Shown one piece after another: positions 7,601 to 15,860 of a stretch of DNA of 19,144 nt (position 1 is its first letter; every line of letters begins with the position of its first letter). The DNA is taken from assembly GCA_023807065.1 (NCBI GenBank), contig JAJJLU010000775.1, positions 1 to 19,144 of the forward strand. Direction: 5' to 3'. Below the pieces are notes generated by a model. It was given only the letters and a program-made list of their open reading frames with translations. It searched no databases and had not been told where the DNA came from. Both the position numbers and the translations under genes were made by a program. The DNA comes from Isotricha intestinalis. Its lineage: Eukaryota > Ciliophora > Litostomatea > Vestibuliferida > Isotrichidae.

Positions 7601-8782
7601 ATGAAAAAAGATAGTAATATAATAACTATTATTTATAATAAACAAAGCTATATTATTGATATGACTGAAAATCCAGGTTTAAATTATTCATATATTATTG
7701 ATTTAATAATAAAAAATTTTAATATTTCATTACCAGAGGAGAAAGAATTATTTTTATGTTATATAGAAAAAGAAAAACCAGAAGAAAAAATTTTAATCTC
7801 AAACAATGAAAACTTAAATTATATAATTAAAAATCATCAAAGATATTCTCCAGATAAAACAATTAAAATTGAAGCATATATATTTGAAAAACAAAAAGAA
7901 AATGAAATAACAAATTCATTAATTTCTCCTAATTTATTTCGTTTAATTGAGAATAAAAAATCAGGTGATAATAATAATGATGTAAATAACTTAGATAATA
8001 AATATGATAATTCAGAAATAAATTATTTTAAGGAACAATGTCATTATTGTGATTTAAATATTAAAAAAAATATGTTCACTTGTTTAATTTGTGATAATTA
8101 TTTTTTATGTGATAAATGCTTTTTTAAACATTCAAATCAACATCCAATGTTTGTTATTTCTAAAGGTTTAAATAAACCTTTTATTGAATCTCAAAAAGAT
8201 ATTAAATTATTTATTGAAAAAAAGAAAGAAGCTAATTTTAACTTAATTAATTATTATTCTTTAAATTTAATTGTTCCTCAACATAAAAAATTTTTTTACT
8301 TGCCTTTTGGTTCTAAAAGAACTATTGAATTAATTATTCAAAATAAAGGAATTACTATTGATTTTCCTGTTTTTGTTTTAATTAAAAATTCTAAAGGTTT
8401 AGAAATCAAATCTAATTATTTTTCCCAATTATTGAAAAATAATATGACTCAAATTTTTATTGAAATAAAAAATAATGATAAAGTTGAAAAAATATATTCT
8501 TTAGATATAATACTTTATGCAAATGGTAAAGAAATAAAATATAATCAAATTTATTTAACTGTTAATGTTACTTCAGAAGAAAAAGCAAATAATGGAAATA
8601 TACAAATGTTTAAAAAGTTTAATAATATTTCAAAATGGAGTAAAGATCTTCAAATATTTTTATTTGATGAATTATTTGAAGGTAATTTAAATGTTGATTT
8701 AAATTTATTAAATGAATTTATATATAATAATGAAGTACAAAAAATTGAAGATCTTTATCCATTTTTATCAAATCTAAATTAA
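7601..8782 (+). CDS. NBR1/p62-like protein with PB1-like and ZZ zinc-finger domains
   Basis: Domain order suggests a selective-autophagy receptor or related scaffold. Residues 5-97 look like a PB1/ubiquitin-like fold, with an acidic OPCA-type stretch around 53-72. Residues 147-181 form a ZZ zinc finger: C147-x2-C150, C161-x2-C164, C170-x2-C173, then H177 and H181. Residues 220-325 are beta-rich and Ig-like, placed where NBR1 has its FW domain, but the diagnostic Trp residues are absent. The C-terminal tail has a helical UBA-sized segment (about 355-393) and an LC3-interacting-like motif EDLYPFL (383-389). In NBR1-type receptors PB1 oligomerises, the C terminus binds ubiquitin and LIR binds Atg8. 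The ZZ finger is seen clearly; the PB1, FW and LIR calls are tentative. The start is preceded by A-rich sequence and the stop is TAA. Length (393 aa) is short for NBR1 and close to p62. Confidence 0.75.
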   Translation: MKKDSNIITIIYNKQSYIIDMTENPGLNYSYIIDLIIKNFNISLPEEKELFLCYIEKEKPEEKILISNNENLNYIIKNHQRYSPDKTIKIEAYIFEKQKENEITNSLISPNLFRLIENKKSGDNNNDVNNLDNKYDNSEINYFKEQCHYCDLNIKKNMFTCLICDNYFLCDKCFFKHSNQHPMFVISKGLNKPFIESQKDIKLFIEKKKEANFNLINYYSLNLIVPQHKKFFYLPFGSKRTIELIIQNKGITIDFPVFVLIKNSKGLEIKSNYFSQLLKNNMTQIFIEIKNNDKVEKIYSLDIILYANGKEIKYNQIYLTVNVTSEEKANNGNIQMFKKFNNISKWSKDLQIFLFDELFEGNLNVDLNLLNEFIYNNEVQKIEDLYPFLSNLN

Positions 8783-8866
8783 TAGATAATTAAATTTAAA
8801 TTTCATCAATATTCTTTTTATTTATAAAGAAAAAAAATTAATGTAATTAATTATTTTTAATTGTTT

Positions 8867-8869
8867 TCA
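8867..8869 (-). other. Lone TGA stop codon, followed by a TAA 14 codons later
   Basis: The RING-IBR gene stops at TGA, after codons for VFNEIFS. Read through in the same frame, 14 sense codons follow before TAA. All eight other complete genes here stop at TAA. The simplest reading is a genuine but rare TGA stop; read-through or reassignment cannot be excluded from one case. Confidence 0.6.
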
Positions 8870-10192
8870 AGAAAATATTTCATTAAATACAGGAAAATAA
8901 GGTAATAAAATTATAAAAAAAGGAGATAAAATTATTGTAAATAAAATGCTAAAAAATATAATAAATAATTTAAGGAAAAGATTTTGAATATATTTCTTTT
9001 TTCCAGAACAAAGTGCTTCAAAACAATTATAAATATAACAATATAAACCAATATATAACATAATATAAGAAATAATAACAAGTGCTAATTGTGATAAAAA
9101 AATATTAAAATGATTTTGTTTTTTTAAGGAAATAAATCTTTTTCTTGAATAAACTTTGCAATGATTTTCTAATTTGAAATCAAAATGATTTTTATCATAT
9201 ATTTTAAAACAATATTTACAAATTGATTTTCCACAATTTAAACATTTAATATAATTATTTCCACTTCTTGAATATAATGAAGGTTCATAACAATAAGAAC
9301 AAAATATCATTTTTGCTTTATTAAATAAATAAAAATTTTTATTAGAATTGACATCAATTACATGATTGTAAATATAAAATTGTAATTCTTTTAATTTATT
9401 TTTTTCTTTATCTTTATCTTTATCTTTTTCTTTGTCAATTAAATCTGTATTATCAAGAATAATTCTATTAGAATTACTTCTTTCAGATTTTTCAAGATTT
9501 TTAATATATAAATTATAATGTTGATCACTCACAATATTTTTAATGGAATCATTAGAAAGAATATTTTCACATTTATATTTTGGACACTTCATTTTGATTT
9601 CACCATCTTCAATTAATTCTTCATAAAAATTTTTTCCACATTTTTTACAAAAACAATGATTACATGAATTGTCAATATAATTAAAATCATTTTTAATATA
9701 AAATTTATCACAAATAAAACAAGGAAAATAAGCTTCTTCGCCATAATGACTTATAATAGATCCAGTTACTAATTCTAAACTATTAGTTAAATTTTTAGGA
9801 CCAACAATAATACTAGTTTTTAAATTATTATTAGTTTTAAATATTGGAATCTCATTAATTTTTTTTTTATTTATTTCATCATTATTCTTTAATATAATAT
9901 CATCTTCATTAAGAGAAAGTTTTGATTCAATTGGAAATTCTTTATTTGGAATATCATTTTTTCCTGGAATTTGGCATATTACTAATTCTTCTTTTGTTTC
10001 CTCAATATTTAGGTTATTATCATTTGATTTATTTGAAATGTTTTCTTCTTTTTGATCTTCTATTATTAATTCCAAGATTTTTGGTTTTGAATTATTTACA
10101 TTTACACTTAAAAATATATTTGAATTTGGATTTTCTTTACTAGTTGTTGTTTGAAATTTAGAAGTTTGATTTAAATTAGGTTTATTCTCCAT
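8867..10192 (-). CDS. Membrane-anchored RING-IBR (RBR-like) E3 ubiquitin ligase candidate
   Basis: Residues 158-208 match a RING1 of the RBR class: C158-x2-C161-x15-C177-x-H179-x2-C182-x2-C185-x17-C203-x4-C208. After a charged linker with a Lys/Asp run (254-264), residues 298-345 form an IBR-like module: C298-x2-C301, C317-x2-C320, C325-x2-C328, H336 and C345. Two hydrophobic segments follow (about 365-392 and 404-437), so the protein is probably anchored in a membrane with its zinc modules in the cytosol. Canonical RBR ligases have a RING2 with a catalytic Cys after the IBR; none is visible here, and the membrane segments begin only 20 residues after the IBR. The first 150 residues are disordered and acidic. 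This is the only gene in the window ending in TGA. It is convergent with the NBR1-like gene, 84 bp away. Confidence 0.75.
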   Translation of the reverse strand: MENKPNLNQTSKFQTTTSKENPNSNIFLSVNVNNSKPKILELIIEDQKEENISNKSNDNNLNIEETKEELVICQIPGKNDIPNKEFPIESKLSLNEDDIILKNNDEINKKKINEIPIFKTNNNLKTSIIVGPKNLTNSLELVTGSIISHYGEEAYFPCFICDKFYIKNDFNYIDNSCNHCFCKKCGKNFYEELIEDGEIKMKCPKYKCENILSNDSIKNIVSDQHYNLYIKNLEKSERSNSNRIILDNTDLIDKEKDKDKDKEKNKLKELQFYIYNHVIDVNSNKNFYLFNKAKMIFCSYCYEPSLYSRSGNNYIKCLNCGKSICKYCFKIYDKNHFDFKLENHCKVYSRKRFISLKKQNHFNIFLSQLALVIISYIMLYIGLYCYIYNCFEALCSGKKKYIQNLFLKLFIIFFSILFTIILSPFFIILLPYFPVFNEIFS

Positions 10193-10390
10193 TTAATATT
10201 TATGTTTTTTTGGCCTATTAAAATGAGAAAAATTTATTAAATAAATAATAATTAAAGGTCAATATCAAAAAAAAGTAAAATATATATTAATGATAAAATA
10301 GTGATTTCAAAAAATAATTTTAAAGGATAAGAAATTTAAATTTAAAAAATTAAAATAAATTTTTTGTTAAAACAAACTTAAAAAAAACTT
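10193..10390. other. AT-rich intergenic spacer
   Basis: This 198-bp gap is the longest between genes outside the subtelomere and separates two minus-strand genes. It should hold the 3' end of the 690-residue coiled-coil gene and the promoter of the RING-IBR gene. No recognisable motif, RNA gene or open frame is seen. Confidence 0.4.
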
Positions 10391-12495
10391 TTAACTTAAA
10401 TCATCAAAATTAATATAAGTAGATTTAGGAGGATTAGGAATTTTTAATTCTTGACCTTTAGGAGGAGGAGCCTTAGCAGATTGTTTTCTTACATATTCAA
10501 TTTGTTTTTTAATATTTTCTTTTAGTTTTTCTTGATCAACATTTAATATACTTCTTTTTCTTTCTTCATCTCTTTGAAATTTTTTATTATCATCATTTTT
10601 AACTCTAATTTTTTCAACAGTAAATTGAACTTTATCTTTTTTTTTCACATTATTATTTAATTTATATTGTGTTCTATAAGCAATATAATTATTATATTCT
10701 TCTAATTTATTATTTGTAATTTCTTCTTCACTAATTTGAGGTTTAATTAATATATTTTCACTTTGACCAAATTTAAAATCTTCATTTTCAATTATATTTT
10801 TCTCATTTTTTATTCTTTCTTTAAATTCTTCAAAAGGTTTATTATTTTCAATTAATAAATTTAATTCTTCATTCTTTTTTTTTTCTATTTCTAATTCTAA
10901 CATTTGAATTCTTTCTTCTTCTAATTTTTCTTTATAATCTATAAAAGCTTGTAATTCATTATTCATTCTTTTTTTACTAAAAAATTTATTTTTTGTTAAA
11001 GTTCTATTAAATTCATTTATATTATCATTTGTCTTTTTTTCTCTTATTGAATAACCATCTATATATAATTGTCCTTTTCTTTCTAAATTTTTAGTAAATT
11101 TTAAAAATTGATTTATTTCTAATAATTTCAATTGAGCTAATTTTTTTTCTTCTTCTAATCTTTTTTCATCTTCTTTCCATTCTTTTTTTTTTTCTTCATA
11201 TACTTCTTTAAAAGATTCAATAATATTCCTTTGTTGATATCCTTTTCTTTCTTTTATTGGTTTTTCTATAGATTTAATTAAAGGAGTTTCTTCTTCATTA
11301 GGTTTAAAAAATATTTTTTGCATTAATTCCTTTTCAAAGTCCTCTACTTCAATTGGTTTAAAAGTTTTATAAAATGTATCATCAAATTTTTGACTTCTTA
11401 ATTTAAATTGATCAGATATATTCATTATATTTTTTGCTTCATCTCTTACAATATGAAGAGTGTTTTTCATTAAATCTTCTTCATTTTCTGTATCTTTTAT
11501 ATTTTCAGTTTTATTTCTTTCTTCTAATTGAATATTATTTAAATTCTTATTTCTTTTTAATTGACTTTCTCTTGTAAATCTATGAATTTTTTTTAAGTCA
11601 AAAGTAGGATCAATTTCTTTTTTTTTAACAACAGTTTGAACTAAATCTTCTTTAAATTCTAATATTTTAAAAGTTCTTGGATTAAAATTATATTGATGAT
11701 TTTCAAAATGTTCTTTATCTAATTTTAATCCTTTACCATTATTATTATTTGTTTCTAAAGACATTTCTTTCATTTTTCCTAATAATTTATTATATGAAGT
11801 AATTTTTTTCTTAAAATTTAATTGATCAGTTCCAATAACTTCATCGTCTAAAAAAAATTATAAAAAAAATATAATTTACATAATTCTTCTCCTTCTGTGA
11901 TAGGGTCTTTTTCATTTACATCTGTATATGAAGAAATATGAGTTTGATGTTTAGAATGATTTCTTTTAACATTAGATTCATTTGTTTTATGATTGAATTT
12001 ACTTATATTTTCATTTATTTTTGGTTTTTTTATTGTTTGCATTTCTTCTATTTTTCTCTTTTCCATTATCTTCTTTAATAACTTTTCTCTTAATCTTAAT
12101 TCTGCTTTTGAAAAATCTCTTAAAGAATCTTTTAATTTATCTCTTATTAAATTTAATTGTTGAGTTTTATATTTATTTACACTTTTACCTAATCTTCTTT
12201 TATCTTCATCTAAATCTGTTGTTGAATATACTTCATTTAATCTAACTTCTTTATTTATTTTTTTAAATGTTGGCATTTGCTTTCCTAATATATTATTTAA
12301 GGTATTTCCACTTTTTATTGATTTATATCTATTATTACTGAGTTCTACAAATTTATTAAAATTTTTATTTGCTTCTTCATTAAAACTCATAAATAATGTG
12401 TCTACTTTTATTCTGTTTGATAAATTTTTATTGTAATCTGTGAAATTTGTTATTAATTGAGGAATTAAAATATTTGCTTTTGGACTACTAAACAT
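10391..12495 (-). CDS. Coiled-coil protein of 690 aa, two exons joined across a 32-nt intron
   Basis: Two neighbouring minus-strand frames are best read as one gene. Exon 1 runs from 12495 to 11880 (205 codons plus one base) and exon 2 from 11847 to 10391. Removing the 32-nt intron at 11848-11879 joins them in frame: GEEL, a Tyr split by the intron, then DEVIGTDQ. The second frame's own first Met is residue 231 of the joined protein. Read alone, exon 1 would end in an aromatic intron-derived tail (CKLYFFYNFF), which is not plausible protein. The product is charged and helical, with likely coiled coils near residues 414-462 and 500-542 and a Pro-rich basic tail (KAPPPKG, NPPKST). No enzyme or membrane motif is visible and the family is not recognised; a cytoskeletal or ciliary role is only a guess. 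Start and stop (TAA) are clear. It is divergent from GrpE across 59 bp. Confidence 0.82.
11848..11879 (-). other. 32-nt spliceosomal intron
   Basis: On the minus strand the sequence begins GTAAATTATA, runs through T/A-rich bases and ends TTTTTTTTAG. It has GT-AG ends, a phase-1 position (after the first base of a Tyr codon), pure A/T interior and a TAG at its 3' end that would terminate translation if unspliced. Its removal fuses the upstream and downstream frames exactly. Its length is in the short-intron range known for some ciliates. Confidence 0.85.
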
Positions 12496-12554
12496 TTTAA
12501 TTAAATGTTACATAATTATTAATATTTTAATTAATTTATTATTTAATCCTATAA
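12496..12554. promoter_or_regulatory. 59-bp divergent promoter region
   Basis: The start codons of the minus-strand coiled-coil gene and the plus-strand GrpE gene are only 59 bp apart, so both promoters and both 5' leaders must fit here. The content is A/T-rich with TATTTAAT and TATAAAT words. No element can be assigned from sequence alone. Confidence 0.45.
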
Positions 12555-13205
12555 ATGTATTCTTTAATTAATCATAGAATTAATTTTTTGAACACAATAA
12601 ATTTTCCTTTTTTTATAAATTATTTTCATTTATATTCTACTTTATCTAATCAAATTATTAATCTTTCAAATAGTAATTATGAACAAAAAAATCAAATTTT
12701 ATTAGAAGAAAATATGAAATTAAAGAAAAAAATAAATGATTTAAGAATTTTATATAAAAATACAATAAATGATTTTAATAATTTTCAAAAAATTCAAGAG
12801 AAAGAAATAAATAAAATTAAAAATTCAACTATAATAAATTTAGGAAAAGATATTTGTTTAATTAAGGATAATTTTAATAAAATAATTAATATTATTTATT
12901 CTTTAAAAAATGAAAAGAAGGATGAGAATAAGGAAAAAATATTAGAAAAAATTTTTAGTGGAATTAAATTAATGAATAAAAACTTAGAAAAAATATTAAT
13001 TAAAAATAATATCATTGAATATATTCCAGAATTAAATTCAATCTTTGATCCTTTAATTCAAGAAGCAATATATAAATATCAAGATAAATCAAAAAAAGAT
13101 AATACAATTGGAAAAGTTTTAAGTTCTGGATATAAAATAAATAATATAATATTTAGACCAGCAAAAGTTGCTGTGATAAAAAATGAAGAAAGAAAATTAA
13201 TTTAA
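12555..13205 (+). CDS. Mitochondrial/hydrogenosomal GrpE (nucleotide exchange factor of Hsp70)
   Basis: GrpE releases ADP from organellar Hsp70 (DnaK) and is part of the matrix import motor and folding machinery. The C-terminal domain is diagnostic: FDPLIQEAIYK (164-174), TIGKVL (184-189), SGYKI (191-195) and FRPAKVAVIK (200-209), which follow the family pattern FDPxxHEA ... GYxxxxxxxRPAxVxV. Residues 42-120 form the long dimerisation helix (coiled coil from EQKNQILLEENMKLKKKI onward). Residues 1-28 are hydrophobic and aromatic with few acidic residues and end at LYS, consistent with an organelle-targeting presequence, although only one Arg (R8) is present. The length of 216 aa is typical. 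In an anaerobic ciliate the target would be the hydrogenosome, which is inference. Start is the first in-frame ATG; stop TAA. Confidence 0.88.
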   Translation: MYSLINHRINFLNTINFPFFINYFHLYSTLSNQIINLSNSNYEQKNQILLEENMKLKKKINDLRILYKNTINDFNNFQKIQEKEINKIKNSTIINLGKDICLIKDNFNKIINIIYSLKNEKKDENKEKILEKIFSGIKLMNKNLEKILIKNNIIEYIPELNSIFDPLIQEAIYKYQDKSKKDNTIGKVLSSGYKINNIIFRPAKVAVIKNEERKLI

Positions 13206-13365
13206 AAAAAATTATAAATAAAAATAATATTTTAATTTAAATATCACATAATTGATTTTATAAAACTTTTTAAATTAATAAATTTGATAATTAATTTTAT
13301 CTTAAGTGAAAAAAAATTCAGAATTTTAAAAGACATTATTACTTTATAATATTTATTTAAATTTA

Positions 13366-14811
13366 TTAATTACTTTCAATTACTCTTTCTTTAGAAAATC
13401 CATTTAATCCTTTTATATAATATCTATCTAATTTACATATTTCTTTATCTAAATAATTCATTTTTTTTAATTTTTCTTTAATCCTGTCAAATTTCTTTTC
13501 TCTAATATAATTATTTCTATATTTATCAGCCATATCAAAATTTATTTTCCTTTGAAGAGCATTTGTATATTTCATTATATCTTTAGATTCACATTCTTCT
13601 TTTTTCATTTTATCCATTTGTTCTTTTTTAATTCCTTTATATTCCTTAAAATATTTTTCAAGATCATTAAAATAAGAATTATCATCTCTTATATTAGGAG
13701 AACTCATAGCAGTTTTAAATAATTTATTTAATTTAAACATTTTAATATCTTCATAACTTTTATATAATAATTTTTCTTTATTTGGACTTACATTTTTTTC
13801 TTCAACTGTATTATTTAAATGTTTTTCATCAAAATGAATTTTTTTTAAATCAACCATATGATTGTTCAATTCTTTTAAATTTTTAGGACTGTTTAAACAT
13901 AAATTTAATTTATGATTAGAAGGAGCAACAGAAGAAAATCTAAAACTATTTCTAATTAAATTAGCAAGAGAACTTTTTCTTCTTCCATTAGGATTATAAT
14001 ATAAATTAATATAAGTTTTTAATTTTGAAGTCATAAATGATTGTCTTTTTTTTCCTTTAACCATGGATTCACTTTTAATTAATCGTTGAATATTTTTATT
14101 ATAATTTTCTAAATCTTCAATTTCATTATTTAATTTATCTATTATTGTTGTTTCAGCAGTATGATTAGTTTGAATTTCATTATTTTCATTAATATTATTA
14201 TTTTGAGTTTGATTTTCTTCATTTGTTTTTAATAATCTAATATCATTATTTATTCCCATTTCTTTTTCTTTTCTTTTTCTTTTGTTTTCTTCTATTTTTT
14301 CATGAATATTTTTTCTTAATTTTTTTAAGTAAATTACACTTTTATCTTCATTATTTTCTATAAATCCATTTAAAAAAGTTTGATTTCTGTAAAAAGTATT
14401 TATATCTCTTTTTGATGTACATAATGATGTTGGTTTAAATAAATTATGTCTTCCTGTTGTTAAATCAGGTATTTTATATCCTTTTATTTTATAATATAAT
14501 ATTAAATCTTGAAAATATTTTTCAAAATTAGAAATGAATTCTCCTTTTGAATTAAATTTTTTAAAATCATAAAATTTTTTATATCTATTTATTCCTTTTT
14601 GAAATTGATCATTTTTTTTCTTCATTTTATAATAATTTGTTCTAAAAGTTTCGTTCATTTCTTCATAAGATTGAGTATTTTTTATTATATGTTTTGTTTC
14701 ATTATTAATTATTTTTTTTCCTTGAATAACATCTAAATCTGAAAAACAACTTTTTATTTTTTTTGGTAAATTAGATATATTAAAATTTCGTTTATGAAGT
14801 CTTATAGACAT
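13366..14811 (-). CDS. Lysine-rich protein of unknown function (481 aa)
   Basis: Family not recognised. The protein is strongly basic with long helical, charged stretches (171-184 EKIEENKRKRKEKE) and an Asn/Gln-rich linker near 200-215. Residues 250-295 hold basic, Ser-rich segments (KGKKRQS and RRKSS, the second fitting the R-R-x-S protein-kinase-A consensus at Ser280). The C-terminal third (about 340-481) is mixed charge and probably helical. No signal peptide, membrane segment, zinc cluster or enzyme motif is seen. The start follows A-rich sequence and lies 47 bp downstream of the exonuclease gene's stop on the same strand; the genes are probably separately transcribed. Stop TAA. A nuclear or cytoskeletal role would fit the charge but is unproven. 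Confidence 0.75.
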   Translation of the reverse strand: MSIRLHKRNFNISNLPKKIKSCFSDLDVIQGKKIINNETKHIIKNTQSYEEMNETFRTNYYKMKKKNDQFQKGINRYKKFYDFKKFNSKGEFISNFEKYFQDLILYYKIKGYKIPDLTTGRHNLFKPTSLCTSKRDINTFYRNQTFLNGFIENNEDKSVIYLKKLRKNIHEKIEENKRKRKEKEMGINNDIRLLKTNEENQTQNNNINENNEIQTNHTAETTIIDKLNNEIEDLENYNKNIQRLIKSESMVKGKKRQSFMTSKLKTYINLYYNPNGRRKSSLANLIRNSFRFSSVAPSNHKLNLCLNSPKNLKELNNHMVDLKKIHFDEKHLNNTVEEKNVSPNKEKLLYKSYEDIKMFKLNKLFKTAMSSPNIRDDNSYFNDLEKYFKEYKGIKKEQMDKMKKEECESKDIMKYTNALQRKINFDMADKYRNNYIREKKFDRIKEKLKKMNYLDKEICKLDRYYIKGLNGFSKERVIESN

Positions 14812-14858
14812 TAAAAAATTTCTTTTATTAAAAATTTAATAATATTTTATTAATAAAT

Positions 14859-15719
14859 TTATTTATTCTCAGAAAAACTTAACATTGATAATTTATTTGC
14901 TATTTCTTTTAAATTATTATCATCACTTGTATTTTCAATATAATAGGGAATATTATATAAATTATTTACAACATCTTTATAATTATTATTTATATTTTCT
15001 TTTTGTTTTTCATTTTTATTTTCATCATTTATATTTTTTTCACTTAAATTTTTTTCTTTTTCCGTATTTTCATATTTCATAATATTATTAAGCAAATCTT
15101 CTTTTTTAATCTTTCCTTGTTTAAAATCATATAATTTACAAATTAACTTAGCAGTCATAATAGTATCAAATAATCCATTATGAAACATTCCATCAAGAGA
15201 ATAAGGCATAATATTAAAATAATTACAACAATCACTTAATCTTTTTTTAACTTTTAAATCAGGGAAATTTTCTTTTAAGATTTCATTAAATATTCTCATT
15301 GAACATCTAAATCTTTTAGGATCTAATTTTTTTAAATTACATTTACTTAATTCATCATTTAAAAAATAAAAATCAAAAATCATATTATGAGCAAAAATAA
15401 TAGAATCATCTCCTATAAAATCCAAAAAATTTTGCATTAAATTTTTTTCTTCATCATAATATTCTTCAAAATAATTTTTAAAATCTTCAGTATGAATATG
15501 ATTAATATCACTAACTTGTTTTTTAATTTTTTTTAAAGGTTTTAAATATATATGAAATTGTTTACCTGAAATTTTCCCTTTAATTATTTCAACAGCAGCA
15601 ATTTCTAATATTTGATCTTGAAAATGACTTAAACCTGAAGTTTCAGTATCAAAAACTATTATTCTATTATTTATATCAGGAAGTACTTGTGCTAATTTCC
15701 AGTTTATTTTTTCTTCCAT
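14859..15719 (-). CDS. DnaQ-like DEDDh 3'-5' exonuclease (bacterial Pol III epsilon type)
   Basis: All exonuclease motifs are intact. ExoI is IVFDTETSG with D24 and E26. ExoII is HNMIFDFYFL with D116. ExoIII-epsilon is HNGLFDTIMT with H180 and D185 (H-x4-D). Together they bind two metals and hydrolyse single-stranded DNA or RNA 3' to 5'. Flanking segments (ILEIAAVEII, FHIYLKP, DFIGDDSIIFAHN, LDPKRF) follow bacterial DnaQ more closely than the eukaryotic TREX or RNase T families, suggesting bacterial ancestry. Residues 205-286 are an extra low-complexity Lys/Asn-rich tail ending in KLSMLSFSENK. No obvious targeting peptide is present, so proofreading or RNA processing in the nucleus or cytoplasm is possible. 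Codon use and A+T match its neighbours, so any transfer is old. Start is the first Met; stop TAA. Confidence 0.85.
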   Translation of the reverse strand: MEEKINWKLAQVLPDINNRIIVFDTETSGLSHFQDQILEIAAVEIIKGKISGKQFHIYLKPLKKIKKQVSDINHIHTEDFKNYFEEYYDEEKNLMQNFLDFIGDDSIIFAHNMIFDFYFLNDELSKCNLKKLDPKRFRCSMRIFNEILKENFPDLKVKKRLSDCCNYFNIMPYSLDGMFHNGLFDTIMTAKLICKLYDFKQGKIKKEDLLNNIMKYENTEKEKNLSEKNINDENKNEKQKENINNNYKDVVNNLYNIPYYIENTSDDNNLKEIANKLSMLSFSENK

Positions 15720-15860
15720 TTTGTTTCAAAAATATATTATCGCTAAATAATCAAATATTTAGAATATTAATTTATTTTTATGAAATATTTAAATCTTTTA
15801 TAAACGATCCTTCAAAGTCATAAATATATATACATAAGATAAATTTTATTTATAAAAATA
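15720..15860. promoter_or_regulatory. 141-bp divergent promoter region
   Basis: This lies between the minus-strand exonuclease gene and the plus-strand CxxC gene and must contain both promoters. It includes a TATATATA-like run near 15826-15834 and otherwise plain A/T-rich sequence. No specific binding site can be supported. Confidence 0.4.

Noticed and set aside
7266..7601. Plus-strand frame of 111 codons ahead of the NBR1-like gene
   Set aside because: Antisense to the 5' end of the giant coiled-coil gene and hydrophobic shadow composition; overlaps the true promoter gap.
7983..8016. Possible second intron, GTAAAT to TTCAG of 34 nt, in the NBR1-like gene
   Set aside because: The frame is open through it, 34 is not a multiple of three so removal would frameshift the gene, and it encodes a plausible Asn-rich linker.
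11848..12495. A separate 215-residue protein ending in CKLYFFYNFF
   Set aside because: The last ten residues are translated intron. The intron boundaries and in-frame fusion with the downstream frame make one gene more likely.
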